Shown one piece after another: positions 1 through 11,169 of a stretch of DNA of 64,000 nt. A program made the translations under genes and the position numbers. The notes below the pieces were generated by a model. It was not told the origin of the DNA. It was given only the letters and a program-made list of their open reading frames with translations, and did not search any database. Origin of the DNA: Stratiolaelaps scimitus (lineage: Eukaryota; Arthropoda; Arachnida; Mesostigmata; Laelapidae); assembly GCA_019614645.1 (NCBI GenBank), contig JABWDB010000012.1, forward strand, positions 62,001 through 126,000, given 5' to 3'. Position 1 is the first letter of the stretch. Each line of letters opens with the position of its first letter.

Positions 1-3000
1 GAAAGAGTGAGTCTAAGTGAGTTGATATTACTCTGGGCGGCGGTTCAACGGGGTGGGAAATCTACAGTAACCACCTACACTGCAGAATAATGGCTTAAGT
101 CGACGATGGCAACACTTTCGTAAGTTCTAATAATAATCACCCGTTGCATCTGATGTCTGCGAGGGGGAGATCGTTTGAGCACAAGGTATTCGTATTTAAA
201 ATTTGTATGTACATAATCATATTGGTATGTGGTCTATAGCTACCTGTTTACTGACTGACTATATACTTCCACATATTCGTGAGGGTTTGGATGATGTTTT
301 AGGTTGTAGAACGCGATTTTTTAACAGTCCACAAAATAGAACAGAGTCCATTGGAGATGAAACGGTTGCTGTTCATTTGACTTTCAAAAGTGTCTAGCCT
401 CCAACTTTGACCAGTTAATCCATCCATGTGCATGAACAATGGCTGAGGCCACCTTGAGGATAGACACTTGCATCTCACCACGATCAATACCAATATCTTG
501 ACCTATGAGACTATGAGATGTTTTTCACATTTATTGTGTATTATATCGTACCAACGCCCATGTGTGGGAAAAATCAAGGGCGCACCTCTGTGTATTCTGT
601 ATATAAAATTGTTCACGCATATGTGGATAACCGTCATAGTCTTGTAGGCAGTTATTAGAGATAAGACGCACAAAATATGACCCATCTCAACGATCCTCCT
701 CCAGCACATCGTTCGCGCTCGTTGCATTCAGTTATTTGACGTAAGACAGTCCGACTCAATATCGGATGGCGTTTTAGGAACTGCCTCTGAGACCACTTCA
801 GACGACTAGCGCCTAATATGTACGGTGGTCCTGCTGCGTCTGACCTCTGTAGACGTTTTCAGGCCGCCGTTGCCCATCAGCAACTGAGCGCAGTTTCTTG
901 ATGATGCATTGACTCAATGCAGAGACTGTGAAAGTTTGCCTTCGCTTGAGGGCTCCGCTATAATCAAATCTGGCTGGCCGGTCAGCTGGGAAGCTATGAT
1001 AGAGTTAAACTGTCACTCACCGGGGATTAAACCCGTCTGAGCCGACAAACAAAGTGAATGTTGATTTCCGGCGTAAGACATGGCCTCTAGGCCGAAAGAA
1101 ATGGCAGCGGATAATCCTGGCCAGATGCAGACACTAGCTGGTTCTTGACGTTCTGTCGCCGCGCATACAGAGCAGCAGTGTGAACTCGAATGGCGAAAGT
1201 GTCTGTTAGTAGCTCAGAAACTTCATCGTAGCTTGGCAAAGCCTCTTACTAGATACGTGGCAAACACTTTTCCTGTCAGCGGCCGATGGCGAGCTATTGG
1301 CGTAATCTACATTAGTTCGGCATGCTATTTTCTCTCTCGAAGCACTGAAGAATAAATTGTAGAGAAGTTACTGACACGTGGATCTAAGAGCCTACAGTTG
1401 AATATAGACATTTTCTTGCTACGCAGTCAACGACCTCTACAAAAATTGGGTTGAAGCTCAAGCTGGGTGTCCTTGACGATCATGTAGGTAGTATTGTTGA
1501 AGTACTGCTAGTAGTGTAGCGATATCGCGCGATAGTGAGTATTGTCGCAGAATGCATATTTTTGGGTATAATCAGTGAGGAAGAAGTTACTGCAATTCTT
1601 TGTTCCTTTCTTATATGGACATGTATGACCAGGTATTTAGTATTTAATTATATTATCAGGGAATAACAATGCAGAAATACTGGTATACGGAAAAAATGAG
1701 AACGTGTACCTTCTAATGTCGTCCCTTGTCAAGATCCAGTAAGCTTGTTATTTATGCTGTGTTTCTCGAAAATATCTCTCAGTAATCGGCGTATGTGCCC
1801 ATTGTACCAAACGAAGCCGATCTGACTGATTGAAATTAGGGAACCCTAGCAGAGTTTTCAAAGCATTGCATCTGATTGTCTGAAATGTTGGTATCGTGTT
1901 CTGTTGAGTCGCTTTTCACACAGGGATAATGTACGTCGTGATGCCAAATTGAGCACAAGATATTTTGATACTCGTTGATTGGTTTATGCGAAGTGAGGTT
2001 GAATTGTCGGCACTTGACCTTGTCATAAAAAATCATGTGGTGCATTTCTTGAACGACCAGACCGTTGTATTATTGAAATAAGGGAGTAACTATGATTAAA
2101 GAGATTTTTTTCAACATCTAATGGACGTTTTGAATCGATTTTGCTTTCTGACTGATCGCACCACCCGTTTCATTGAAGCGGAGTCAGAGCGCCTCCTTAA
2201 GACACGCGGTCGAGATGTACCCGTCTTCCCACAGGGACCTACAGCAAGGCGTAATTCTGTCCTTTCTGTCTTGACTATACAAATGCACCCAGAGTACACC
2301 TGAATATATAGCGTCCATACTCGCTTGGGTCAGGAAGCGGAGGTGCTTGGCCGAAACAGTTGAAGGTTTTTAAGCCATTGAAATCATTCCAGTCAAAGCC
2401 TCCGGAACCCTGAACGAAGTTTGAGGTCATACTTTCACACATTGTTAACAGATCTTAATAAAAAAAATGTGTGTTATGTTTCAAGCCGGCATCGTTTTGC
2501 GTTTCGCTTCGACCTACTCTAAAAACGATTCTTGTTTGATGTGTAACTTCGATCTTAAAGATTGAAGATGCTCAAGTTGTCCAGAAAATCGTTGTCACAC
2601 TCCGAAGAAAAGTTAAAAAAGATGCAGTTTTGCATTTTAAGTGCCAAGAAATAATTTCGAACGAAAAATCGAACTCACGAAATTGCAAGGTCACTTACTA
2701 ATTTATAGGACCAAATTATGTAAAATGTAGTTTTTTAATAAAGCCTTTAATTCACTCGTGAGAGAGGTATCCCGCGAATCTTGAACCTTTCTATGTCTTC
2801 AAAGAACATGTATTTTAGCGTAATTTGTATCCGAGTACGATAATCAAGGTAAGTGACCATAATATAGTTCATTAGGCTGTTCAAGTAACACTCTTATTCT
2901 TGTCAAACTCGCACACCTACAGCTCATGCTCGCACACCCAACACGCTTTGTTCTCATTTGGTGAATGCCGATTACAAAGGGTATAATAGGAAAGCATAAG

Positions 3001-3055
3001 TAAGTGCGAGTAACTTAGTCGCTGAGGGTAGGCGGATGATGTACACACTTTAAAC
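1..3055. other. no recognisable gene
   Basis: I see no convincing coding region here on either strand. The short ORFs, all 75 codons or fewer, show no domain, motif or compositional support. The DNA is of moderate AT content, with no long repeat that I could recognise. Confidence 0.6.
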
Positions 3056-3060
3056 AAACA

Positions 3061-3119
3061 CGTCCGATTATACACTCAACGAAACAGCTATTGCTGTTTC
3101 GTTGAGGTAAAATCGGACG
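3061..3119. repeat. short foldback (hairpin), about 59 bp
   Basis: The outer arms CGTCCGATT (3061-3069) and AATCGGACG (3111-3119) are exact inverted copies. The inner arms CTCAACGAAACAGC (3075-3088) and GCTGTTTCGTTGAG (3093-3106) are also exact, around a 4-nt loop. A few unpaired bases separate inner and outer stems. The size fits a small foldback element or a miRNA-precursor-like hairpin. I saw no second copy in the window. Confidence 0.6.
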
Positions 3120-3394
3120 CTTAATGAAATCTATTCATATAAATACCATGCTTCTTTGCAGCTCGTTGTTGTTTTGCACAAGATTTCCGGTCTAGCATGG
3201 TTTGTGGTAAGATATAGGATAGGGTCACACAGGCAGGAAGTATTAAGCATTGTGCATACGCGATGCGTTTGCATGTATGGCCGTATCCACCCCTTATATG
3301 AACTGAAGTGGGCTGCAATAATGTTGGTATCCTTTGTTGAACACTTGGATATAGACACCGGTAGATACTCCGGGTTGATAAAATTTACACGATG

Positions 3395-3700
3395 CGCGTC
3401 GCCCTCTTCGCGTCCAAAACGTCGTAATATCAGTTTTGTAACACCTTTAGTCGACCAAACACGTTATAGCCTACCGCTTGCCATCAGTGTGGGGTACCTT
3501 CGCTCGTAAAGTGCAGTAATTGTGACGACAAGACAGTTCATCACCGAATTATTAACTCATATTAATAAAATGTAGATACAGCAACTTATAAACTCGTATA
3601 TCTGTACGAACAAATTCTTATCATTACTTATTACAAGAATTTAAGCATTACTGTAATCGTAGTTCCGTCTGTAAATCACCATTTGTATTGTATTGTATTA
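3395..3700 (+). pseudogene. CR1-like LINE 3' end (ORF2 C-terminus plus 3' UTR)
   Basis: One frame near 3465 reads AYRLPSVWGTFA. This parallels AYSLPSAWYALPQE at about 11.69 kb and the 'LWNSLP' region that ends many CR1/Jockey-type ORF2 proteins. Stops and frame changes lie around it. About 140 bp downstream (3641-3700) is the tail family shared by several loci in this window, here AAGCATTACTGTAATCG then AGTTCCGTCTGTAAATCACC. It ends in a (TTGTA)n tandem tail at 3683-3699. The upstream part of ORF2 is missing or unrecognisable. Assignment to CR1-like rests on the C-terminal motif and on the tail, and is moderately secure. Confidence 0.5.
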
Positions 3701-4900
3701 GGTAATCAAGGTGGACGGGTCGGGTGCGCGTAACCGTTCGGGCAAGATGGCAAGCAGCTAATACGGACAGTGGCGGTTACTTCAGTGATACTCCAACGGA
3801 AGAAAGGTGTGTAAAACGTGTGGTTGTAGATATTCAAGTAATCGAATCTGCTACTAATTTTTGTACTTTGGAGAAATTAACTGAAAGTATGCGAAAAATG
3901 AATAAAGGCAAACTAGTCAAACTAACTTTAATCGTGGTTTATTTTAGGAGCTGAATCTGTGCGGCACACTTTATGAAAGCCATTTCGAGCTATGTAAAAA
4001 AACCAACACAAACGCCATCAATCGAATGATCTCCAATCTCTCACACGTTTGGCAGGTGCTGGGGAGGGGATGTAGACACGTTCTTATAGGGAGACACGTT
4101 CTTACCTCCCTTTTCGAGGTATCTCGTTCTGTGGTTCATAGGCTAGAAAAATATTTTTGGTACTTCACCTAGAGATACGAGTATAGCGTAGCAGCGCAAA
4201 CAATGGAACACTAAACGAGGAAAAGAGTGCTAAAATGTTGTGTGTGCTCTTTCAAATTGACTCACTGGTAGAAAGAAATTCTCCATTTCGTCTTTGCTTA
4301 CTTTAGCTAGCTCCTTGTTGCTATACAACAGAATGAATTTTGCCAATTTCGCAGTTGGACTCTGTTACTAGATTCGATTTCAGTAATTTTCTTGTTGTTG
4401 ACTGATTCTTTCTTTCTGCCCTCATTCCTCATCACCTTCTTCCGGTGGGAACTGACGTCCTTCTGCAGCCACACTCAGTTGCTGTGGGTGATTTTTCTCC
4501 TAGGCGATTCTGCGGGCGCTAGCTGAACCTAAATGGCTGAAAGCGTGTAAATACGCCAGTCAGTGTAAAGTGGCAGCTCGTTTGGGTTCGTCTCTTTCTG
4601 GTCGCTTCGTGGTTTGCTGATTTCATCAGCACACGCGAGTCTGGTCAACAGCAGTAGCACAAGCAATTCCAACAAGGACGAGAGATCTCAGCGTATTTCG
4701 AGGTACCTCTTTTGATGCACCTGCATTGAAATTCAAGGCCGTTACGAAATATGTTAATGGCCACTGGTTGTAGTTTATGTAAACTCAAGATGGTGAGTTA
4801 TATTTACTTAGAAAGGAACCTTGGGAGGGGAGTGTAATGTCGAGAACGGATACTCTTCTCAGGTTTTCGGTAAACATCTGCAGGTACAATCATATGTGCG
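3701..4900. other. no recognisable gene
   Basis: This stretch is unremarkable AT-rich DNA with a close direct repeat of GACACGTTCTTA near 4075-4110. I see no gene. Confidence 0.5.
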
Positions 4901-4939
4901 TGCGGGTTTACTTACGTACACACAGGCACAGAAATTATA

Positions 4940-5052
4940 CAGTCGATTTCGTAGACCTACTAACTACGTCGTGGAAGTCTTGGCCTCGCTCCTCCAGCTT
5001 CAGCCCCAGCTCGTCCCCCTCCTGGCCGCCCTCAAGCCTACGAAATCGACTG
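4940..5052. repeat. 15-bp inverted repeat around an 83-bp spacer
   Basis: CAGTCGATTTCGTAG at 4940-4954 and CTACGAAATCGACTG at 5038-5052 are perfect reverse complements. They sit at the 5' side of the zinc-finger retrotransposon remnant, and the right arm lies inside its proline/serine-rich N-terminal reading frame. This is the first of several inverted duplications clustered at 4.9-7.4 kb. Confidence 0.8.
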
Positions 5053-6232
5053 AACCCAGGTCTCATCATACCAGCTCGAGACGCCACACCAACCCAAGAA
5101 GAAACAAGACCCCCGCGTGTCCCGTGCCCGCATTGCGAGCTCAGATTCAACTAGAGCGGCCTTAATAGGTACACAACGGTGCGGAACCCGGAGGTCCCAA
5201 GTCTACCACCGCAACCGCTCGACCTGCGGCTACAGGCGGAAATGCGTGAGACCCGCGTCTTCAGTACTGTCCCAAAGGCTACGCATTCCCTTGTCGCTGT
5301 GGCCTTCACAGATGTGCTCCGGGACGTCCATGGCAATAACGACGTTCCCTCCTGGGAAGCGCTCCTGGCTTTCGCCCGAGAGGTCTTGCAGATACTGGAC
5401 AAAGGAGGTTCCAGGTTCCCCCGAATCACCGCCCGCTCCCTCCCAGCGGTGATTCGGGGGAACCTGACGGCCTTCCGCGCCGGGGCGCGCTTGGAGTACC
5501 GCTTGCGTCGCCACCGCCCTCGCGGTCCTCGCACTCCGCCCACGGATACGGGCCAGGCGGCTGCGTGTATCGCCTCGCAAAAACTCTCCGAGGGTGACAT
5601 GTCCGGCGCCGCCGGGCCCTATGCTCTACCGACTCGGCTACAGACTCTGCTGCGCCCCTCGACGCACTCAGGGCGAAGCACCCCTCGCAGGTCGACATTG
5701 CCTCAACGTCAACTGATGAGGTTTTTGCGGCCAGCGAATACTCGACTACGAGGAGCCCAGCGGTCTTGCCCTCAACCCCGCGAAGTGCTAGGTCTTCTCT
5801 TTGGACCCGCACCTGACCTCCAGCGCTTGCTCCCAGGGTGCAAGACTGCCGTGATGCTTGACCGACTGCCTCGTGTTGGCGGCTCGCCAGGGACTCTTCC
5901 TCCTGGTCCTGTTTCTTGGCGGCGCGCATGCAGCACTTGCTTAGGACAAGCCCGGCCGGCACTGAGGCTTCAGCCCCTCACGCCTATGACGACACGGTGC
6001 TGGACGCCTTGACGACGATCCTGAACCTCCAGCTTCCTCCGGCGGCGGAGTCGCAGGCTCCCTTCCGGTCTGCTTTGGTGGCCTCGGCATCCTCAGTGTA
6101 CACCGCTTGGCTGACAATTGCTACACAGCCTCGCTCACGGCGGTCGCCGACATGGTTGGTACAGTCCTCCCCCTCGAAGCTCTCTTTAAATTTTAATAAT
6201 TCCTAATTGTAAATTTGTGAATAAATCATTAG
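4970..6232 (+). mobile_element. RLE-type non-LTR retrotransposon, internally deleted copy A
   Basis: The 5' part reads through a Pro/Ser-rich stretch into CPHCELRF (about 5126-5150), the start of a C2H2 finger. An in-frame stop follows, and the frame then continues as a finger-like SSGLNRY and NPEVP. Residues reading FTDVLRDVHGNNDVPSWEAL (about 5300-5360) precede the RT in such elements. After frame changes, the RT thumb region appears as LDALTTILNLQLPPAA at about 6000-6050. Copy C at 35.6 kb has a near-identical LEALTTILNLQLPPAA and continues with the typical VRFGGLGI. The RT core and the whole RLE domain are missing: the thumb runs straight into a 3' end AATTCCTAATTG...GTGAATAAAT at about 6190-6230, which matches the ends of copies B and C. 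N-terminal fingers plus an RT are the known layout of R2-like, single-ORF elements. The copy is dead. Confidence 0.75.
5412..5466. repeat. perfect 21-bp hairpin inside copy A
   Basis: Positions 5412-5432 and 5446-5466 are exact reverse complements with a 13-nt loop. The right arm encodes the native-looking AVIRGNL of the element, so the left arm looks like an inverted copy of it inserted a few bases upstream. This is the pattern left by fold-back template switching. Confidence 0.85.
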
Positions 6233-6799
6233 TGGCATTCTTACAATTGAGATCATTTTCTTTTATGAGGTTGGGGGGAAAATCCGTTATGGACACCTGG
6301 TCTCACATCTAAGGTGTTAGCCTTGGTAGTGTCGGCTCGTACCGACTAAAACCCCGAACCGATTGCTAGCTTGGCCACTGTCAGGAATTGTCAAAGTAAT
6401 ACTTCTGACGGAGGCTTGCAAGGTTTTGACCGGCAGGCGGATTTAGGCTACTCGAGTCCTATCCCTCGGTCCGTCCTCTGTTACTCTCCCGAAGGTTTGC
6501 GTCCCCTGGTCAGCCGGAGCTGGTGGGTACTCTTTCTCGTGTTCTCTGCGGACTAGCTGCGCTATCCTAGCTCTTTCCAGTTTGTCCTTCTCTCGAAGGA
6601 TCCTTTCGGTGAGAATCTTGCCCTTTGCCCAGTTTTCCCCACTTTCACATAGGTACTACGAACGAACGGATTCCTTCCAGAGCGGCGCCCCGCAGGTCCC
6701 CGCCCACCGCCTCTCGACGAACCCGCTGCAGGGTCTTGCACACTGCCAGCGTGTACCGCGCCGTCTTGTTCCCAGTGGACACAAATGTGAGAGGAGGCC

Positions 6800-6829
6800 T
6801 TTCCAATCCTATATAGATAGGATTGGAAA
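6800..6829. repeat. 13-bp hairpin inside the R1-like remnant
   Basis: TTTCCAATCCTAT (6800-6812) and ATAGGATTGGAAA (6817-6829) are exact inverted copies with a 4-nt loop. It lies in the codons for NFQSYLYRIGK, which look native, so this stem may simply be part of the element's own sequence rather than a later duplication. Confidence 0.8.
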
Positions 6830-7271
6830 TTCCCATGCCCTGTGATGAACTGTGTGAGGAAGAACGTAAGTTCTCCTCCCGGCCGTTCTATCCATGTTCT
6901 GATATCCAGGATGACATCTCTGACGGTTGCTCCTGGAGCATCCACGGAATGTTGTTCCACTCCGCCTGCCATCGTCCATTGCCTTCTCCAATCCAAATTG
7001 TCCCTCCTTGAATCTCCGCCGACGTTGATGGTCCTTCAGGTCCCACGGGGCTGTGCTCGCGAGAACTAGCGCAGCCTGTGTGCTAACCGTTCTGTACACC
7101 TGTGCGACATGGATGGCCAGCGTACGCTGCGTTTTGTGAAGTATCTTCCTTTTATTCGATGTTGTTGCGGTTGCCCATACCGGGGAATCGAACAGCATGA
7201 TCGAATCTGCGACTGCTTCCGCTTACCCTCTTTGGGACCGTAGATGGTTAGCATGATGCGGGCCTGGTCGG

Positions 7272-7341
7272 ATGAGGAGTCACGGGCTGGAGCTGGCACC
7301 TCGCTTTTCGCTGGTGCCAGCTCCAGCCCATGACTCCTCAT
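7272..7341. repeat. 29-bp near-perfect hairpin inside the R1-like RT
   Basis: Positions 7272-7300 and 7313-7341 are reverse complements with one mismatch and a 12-nt loop. In the minus-strand reading, arm 7313-7341 encodes the native RSHGLELAP. The loop encodes AKSE, and the second arm then repeats the same bases inverted (PAPARDSSS). The second arm is therefore an inverted duplication that displaced the normal reading frame. Confidence 0.9.
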
Positions 7342-7669
7342 ACATACTGCCATGGAGCCTAGCGCAAGATTTGCATTTGTTTGCAGCTCTCGCGGCGTGC
7401 GCGCTCTGACGATGATAGCAAGATCGTCGGCATACGCTATCAGGTCGACTCCGTTTGGAAGATCTTTTATTTTAAGAACTCCATCGTAAGTAAGGTTCCA
7501 CAACAGGGAGCCCAGAATGGAACCCTGAGGCACCCCTGTTGTCATGTCGAACACGACCTCGCACTTCTCAGCACCCTGCTTCTGAGGTAGTTGGACACTA
7601 CCCGTATCAGGTACTTCGGGAGCCGCTTTCGAAGATCGCTGAGAATCTTTACCCATGGGTTGAAGTTGA

Positions 7670-10600
7670 GGTATTAATTAGTACCAACGAGTAACAAAAT
7701 ATCCGCACAAACTTTGTTTTTCTCTATTGGAACAAATCGGTGCAAGGACAATGCTATTAGAAATCATTTTTCTGAACTGACAGCAATTGTTTTTTTTGTC
7801 AAACTCTTCTACCTTGAATATATGCTGAACAGTAATTTTGACAAGAAGATTTCCAATTGAAAATACGGTTGATTTAATACTACTTCATAAACAGTTGTTA
7901 TTTTCTTCTTTCTTTCTTTCTTTCTTCTTTTTAATGGAATGTAAAAAATTCTTTCCTTTTTCTTTTTTATGGATTGTAAAATGCTATTCACATTATTGGA
8001 TTTCTTTCGTCGCATATCGAAGGAGCACCACGAAACAACTTCAATTTGTTGATAATTCACACGAAAGCGCCACTTCGCAATTCAGAAATGTAAAGACAAG
8101 CATGGATGTCGAGAAACAACGACCAGATATCCAGAGTGTTCCAAAGTGAGAAAATCTTGGTTGTTCTTATTTTTCTATGGACTTTTTATTTTTCTTATGT
8201 GCGTATTATTAAATAAATACAATAAACCTTATTTTATAGCATAAACTAACACATCTATTACACGACGCTAAGCTTTGTAAGTAATAGTAATTAGAAAATC
8301 ACAATTGGTTAATAAAGTTGTGAATTCATTGAGAAACGAATTTGGAATATATTAATTGCTATTCGGTATATAAAACACAGCTACGCGCTTTATAAATGAA
8401 CGGAATAGTAACCATGATAGTTGTGGTTACATGCACATTATAATTATGATCATACGTAGCATGTGAGGTCAGCCCCGTGCGACCGAAGTGATATACAAAG
8501 CTTTTCCAGTAGTCACGTGATGGTAAGACGCAATTGCGGATAGGTGGCCCTTAAACCCAGCGATGGGCGATGGGACTTCTCTAATATCTGAATGAATTAA
8601 GGAGTCTGACTTTCTCCTCGAACATGTTGAATATTTAGTAAATATACGTCTACAATAGGTAAGTGGTATCGTATAATATTTATCACCGTATATGCATGAT
8701 ATTGCCGATTCTAAAAGGCGATATATTGTACATATATTATAAATAGCAACTCTGCTCGAAGTTCGTGGTGCCGCGTTGAACAGGTCGGGGGGTATACAAC
8801 CGATAAATCAACGTTGATAAATGGATAGTGCATTTACTCTTCTTGTTTAAATGGCGCTGTATTTACATTTCAAGGCTCGCTAGCCAGATAGCGTTCACTG
8901 TGTGTGTCAGAAAATCGTACCGATTTTTATTTATATCACCTGTTCGTTGAATGAGGCCATCCGGCGTCATCCATCCAATGAATGGCGATCACATACTCGT
9001 TCCGCTTAAAAAATCGGCTAAGGCTGCTTAAATTTGACTCTAGATCATTCACTACCTCGTTCACCAGGAAACATCCTATTGGATTTTTCGGACGTCATAG
9101 AAATCCTGCCGCCGAACTTTGGGTTGGCGTGGAATGTGCAAAGGTTCGAATCTTGATGATGCCTGGGATCCTACATTTTGCGTCCAACCAACAGTTTGTT
9201 TAGAATCACTCCCTCTTCACTTGATATCAGGCTCAATATTATATAAGGTTACAAAAACAGTTCATTTTTACAAATTTGTGCTTTTCGGTGGCTATTTGAT
9301 ATACACATCTTTACATTGATTCTGCCCCTAGATCCTAATATATTCCCAGATAAATCTGGCTTTCTATCACCAAATAAATATATATGTACATATCGTACCC
9401 CTATACAATATACGTGTTTATTATACATCAACGCTCTACTTATACTTAATTTACACAGTTAACTGCCGTCTTTTTATCGCTACAGTTTTATCGCAACGTT
9501 ACCCCATGCCCCACTCCTATTCGCAATGTTAGATAAGCCCCAAACGCGATTTGGGGGAGCCCAAGCCGATGGCTTTGCTACAGCTACCATCGTTACCACC
9601 ATCAGCCTTGTCACTAAGTATCGCTATGACTTGCCGGTTCGTGAGCGCCATCTACCGGGATTCGTGGTCGTCGCCGTTGATGTTCTTGTTGTTATTGTTA
9701 GTTTCGTTGTTGTTGTCGCTGCAGCCGTCTGGCCTTGCCAGCGGTCGATCTGAACACCGGCGACACGGCTCCGAAGGTTTTATGTAGTCGAACGTACCGT
9801 TGTATTATAGCTCTTAGTTACGATCGTTCGTTCATACGTTCGCTATCCGAATTTGGGGCCCGACCGAGTTTTCAAGTCGTACTGGCAAGTCCTTGCACCA
9901 GGTCCTTAAACCATTGCCGTGTCGTAGACAGCGGCCGCCGTTACCGTAGCAACGACGCTGACGGTAGGGGGAGCAGTCAGGGGCTGTGGTGGCTGCTTAC
10001 TCTACCACCGCCACGATGGTGATTAACAATAACGACAACAATAGCAACAACAGCCGTTCAGAAGCTCAGCAGCACATAGACGCTGTATTTCTAGCTCTCT
10101 ACGCTCTACTTCGGATTTTCAATAGTGGCATCGGCGCGACATATTTCGGCTGCGACACAGCTGCTGTTAACGAAGACATTCTGCGACGTCTATAATATTC
10201 TGGAACCGCAGCCCTCACTCCAGATCTCAGATTATCTATTACGTCTATCTATTTAGCACTTTTATTTTTATTAAGATTATTATTATCATCATCATTGTTA
10301 CATTATTATTATTATGTAACGATAAACAGTCAGCTAAGATCTATCATAATAATAACAATAACCGTAATAGCTTGTCAAGGTCAGATACGTGCACACTCAT
10401 ACCACAGAATGGAGCAAAGCTTTTTAGCTTCTGGCTACCAGGGAATCTGTCTACAGAGAGATACAATTATATATAACACTACATATATATGTAATGATAA
10501 AAAATTGAAAAACAACACCAATGTCCAATAATAATAGTGATAATAATGCAATGATGCAGGTATTCTGTAAGCAATGATAAACATATATATATATATATAT

Positions 10601-11165
10601 ATATCATGCGAATTGTCCTTTCGAATGGCGCACAGTCCGAACCACGGGACACAATGCGTTCATACTTGGAGTGCGCGCGTGGCAGGAACGTGGCTTCCTT
10701 TCGAACACTGAGTGGTTTCGATACGATCAGCAAGATGGACACTGTAGCAAAAAGTGCAAATTGGGTACAGAGCGCTATTAATCGATAAACAGTCCGTATG
10801 ATATCGGTACAGAGCGCTATTTGGGACCCCAAATATATATATATATCTGGACAACCTTTTCTTATATTTTTAAACTGCTCATACCCGGGAAGGATACAAA
10901 GATAGAAAATATCCAAATTCAATCCAAAATATTCTTCGCGTCTGGCGGGATTTAATCTCAAACCATATGTTCTCTTGTCTGCTAGTTCAAAATGCTCACC
11001 ACCAGGCCATCAAGGGGACACTACGCGTGTAAAACAAGTTTTACCGAATGGGATTGTTGGGTGAGACATGCAGCTATATCACAAATAAGCAGTGAGTCAA
11101 ATGTTCTGTCAAATCCTGTAGTCTGTTCGATCCCAAGTCTTTTTCTTTCTTACTTCACCGGGTCT
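7670..11165. other. no recognisable gene; AT-rich with one GC-richer triplet-rich island
   Basis: No ORF here carries a recognisable domain. 9530-10200 is GC-richer, with GTT/GCT and AAC/CAG triplet runs that give spurious hydrophobic or Asn/Gln-rich ORFs. 10260-10345 has ATT/ATC-type repeats. A 16-bp direct repeat GGTACAGAGCGCTATT occurs at 10764-10779 and 10806-10821. An ORF ending at 8149 could include a short terminal exon, but I cannot support it. Confidence 0.5.
10583..10606. repeat. (AT)12 microsatellite
   Basis: This is a perfect dinucleotide run in noncoding DNA. Confidence 0.95.
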
Positions 11166-11169
11166 TCCT

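Larger units (their letters stand above)
6560..7665 (-). pseudogene. R1-like ORF2 fragment: reverse transcriptase to C-terminal zinc knuckle
   Basis: The RT motif TTGVPQGSILGSLLWN is followed by the catalytic LIAYADDLAIIV (YADD at 7423-7434), and then GLELAPAKSE of the palm/thumb. After a frameshift caused by an inverted duplication (7272-7341), another frame gives YRTVSTQAALVLAS, a stretch characteristic of R1-type ORF2. The C-terminal block LTQFITGHGNFQSYLYRIGK is the conserved lead-in to the R1 CCHC knuckle. The knuckle itself is split across two frames (CVHW then HTLAVCKTLQRVR-like residues). At least three frame changes make it non-functional. The family reverse-transcribes its own RNA and, for canonical R1, inserts in 28S rDNA; nothing here shows rDNA flanks. 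Confidence 0.85.
6255..7668 (-). mobile_element. R1-like non-LTR retrotransposon, 5'-truncated
   Basis: On the minus strand the element enters at about 7665 in the RT fingers/palm with VKILSDLRKRLPKYLIRVV. It runs through palm, thumb and a C-terminal zinc-knuckle-like region to a 3' UTR. The UTR (6255-6560) contains a small hairpin (GTCGG/CCGAC near 6330-6347) and ends in an A-rich CCTCATAAAAGAAAA. The 5' truncation within the RT is typical of target-primed reverse transcription. I saw no clear target-site duplication. The 3' end lies directly beside the 3' end of copy A (tail to tail). Confidence 0.8.

Noticed and set aside
3156..3509. 117-codon plus-strand ORF as a host gene
   Set aside because: Its end overlaps the decayed CR1-like C-terminus in another frame, and the rest has no domain. 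Chance is more likely.
5151..5600. 149-codon minus-strand ORF opposite copy A
   Set aside because: It is antisense to the retrotransposon frame. The Arg/Ser-rich content is explained by the GC-rich coding strand on the other side.
7838..8149. Terminal exon of a host gene ending in PDIQSVPK
   Set aside because: The last 40 residues look somewhat coding, but no convincing acceptor or family match was found.
9100..9180. GGTTCGAATC, a B-box-like tRNA signal near 9145
   Set aside because: The flanking bases do not form a T-stem, and no acceptor stem or A box is in register, so it is not a tRNA gene.
10479..10961. 160-codon minus-strand ORF
   Set aside because: It runs through two (TA)n tracts (giving IYIYIYI) and AT-rich DNA. 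No domain or codon signal supports it.
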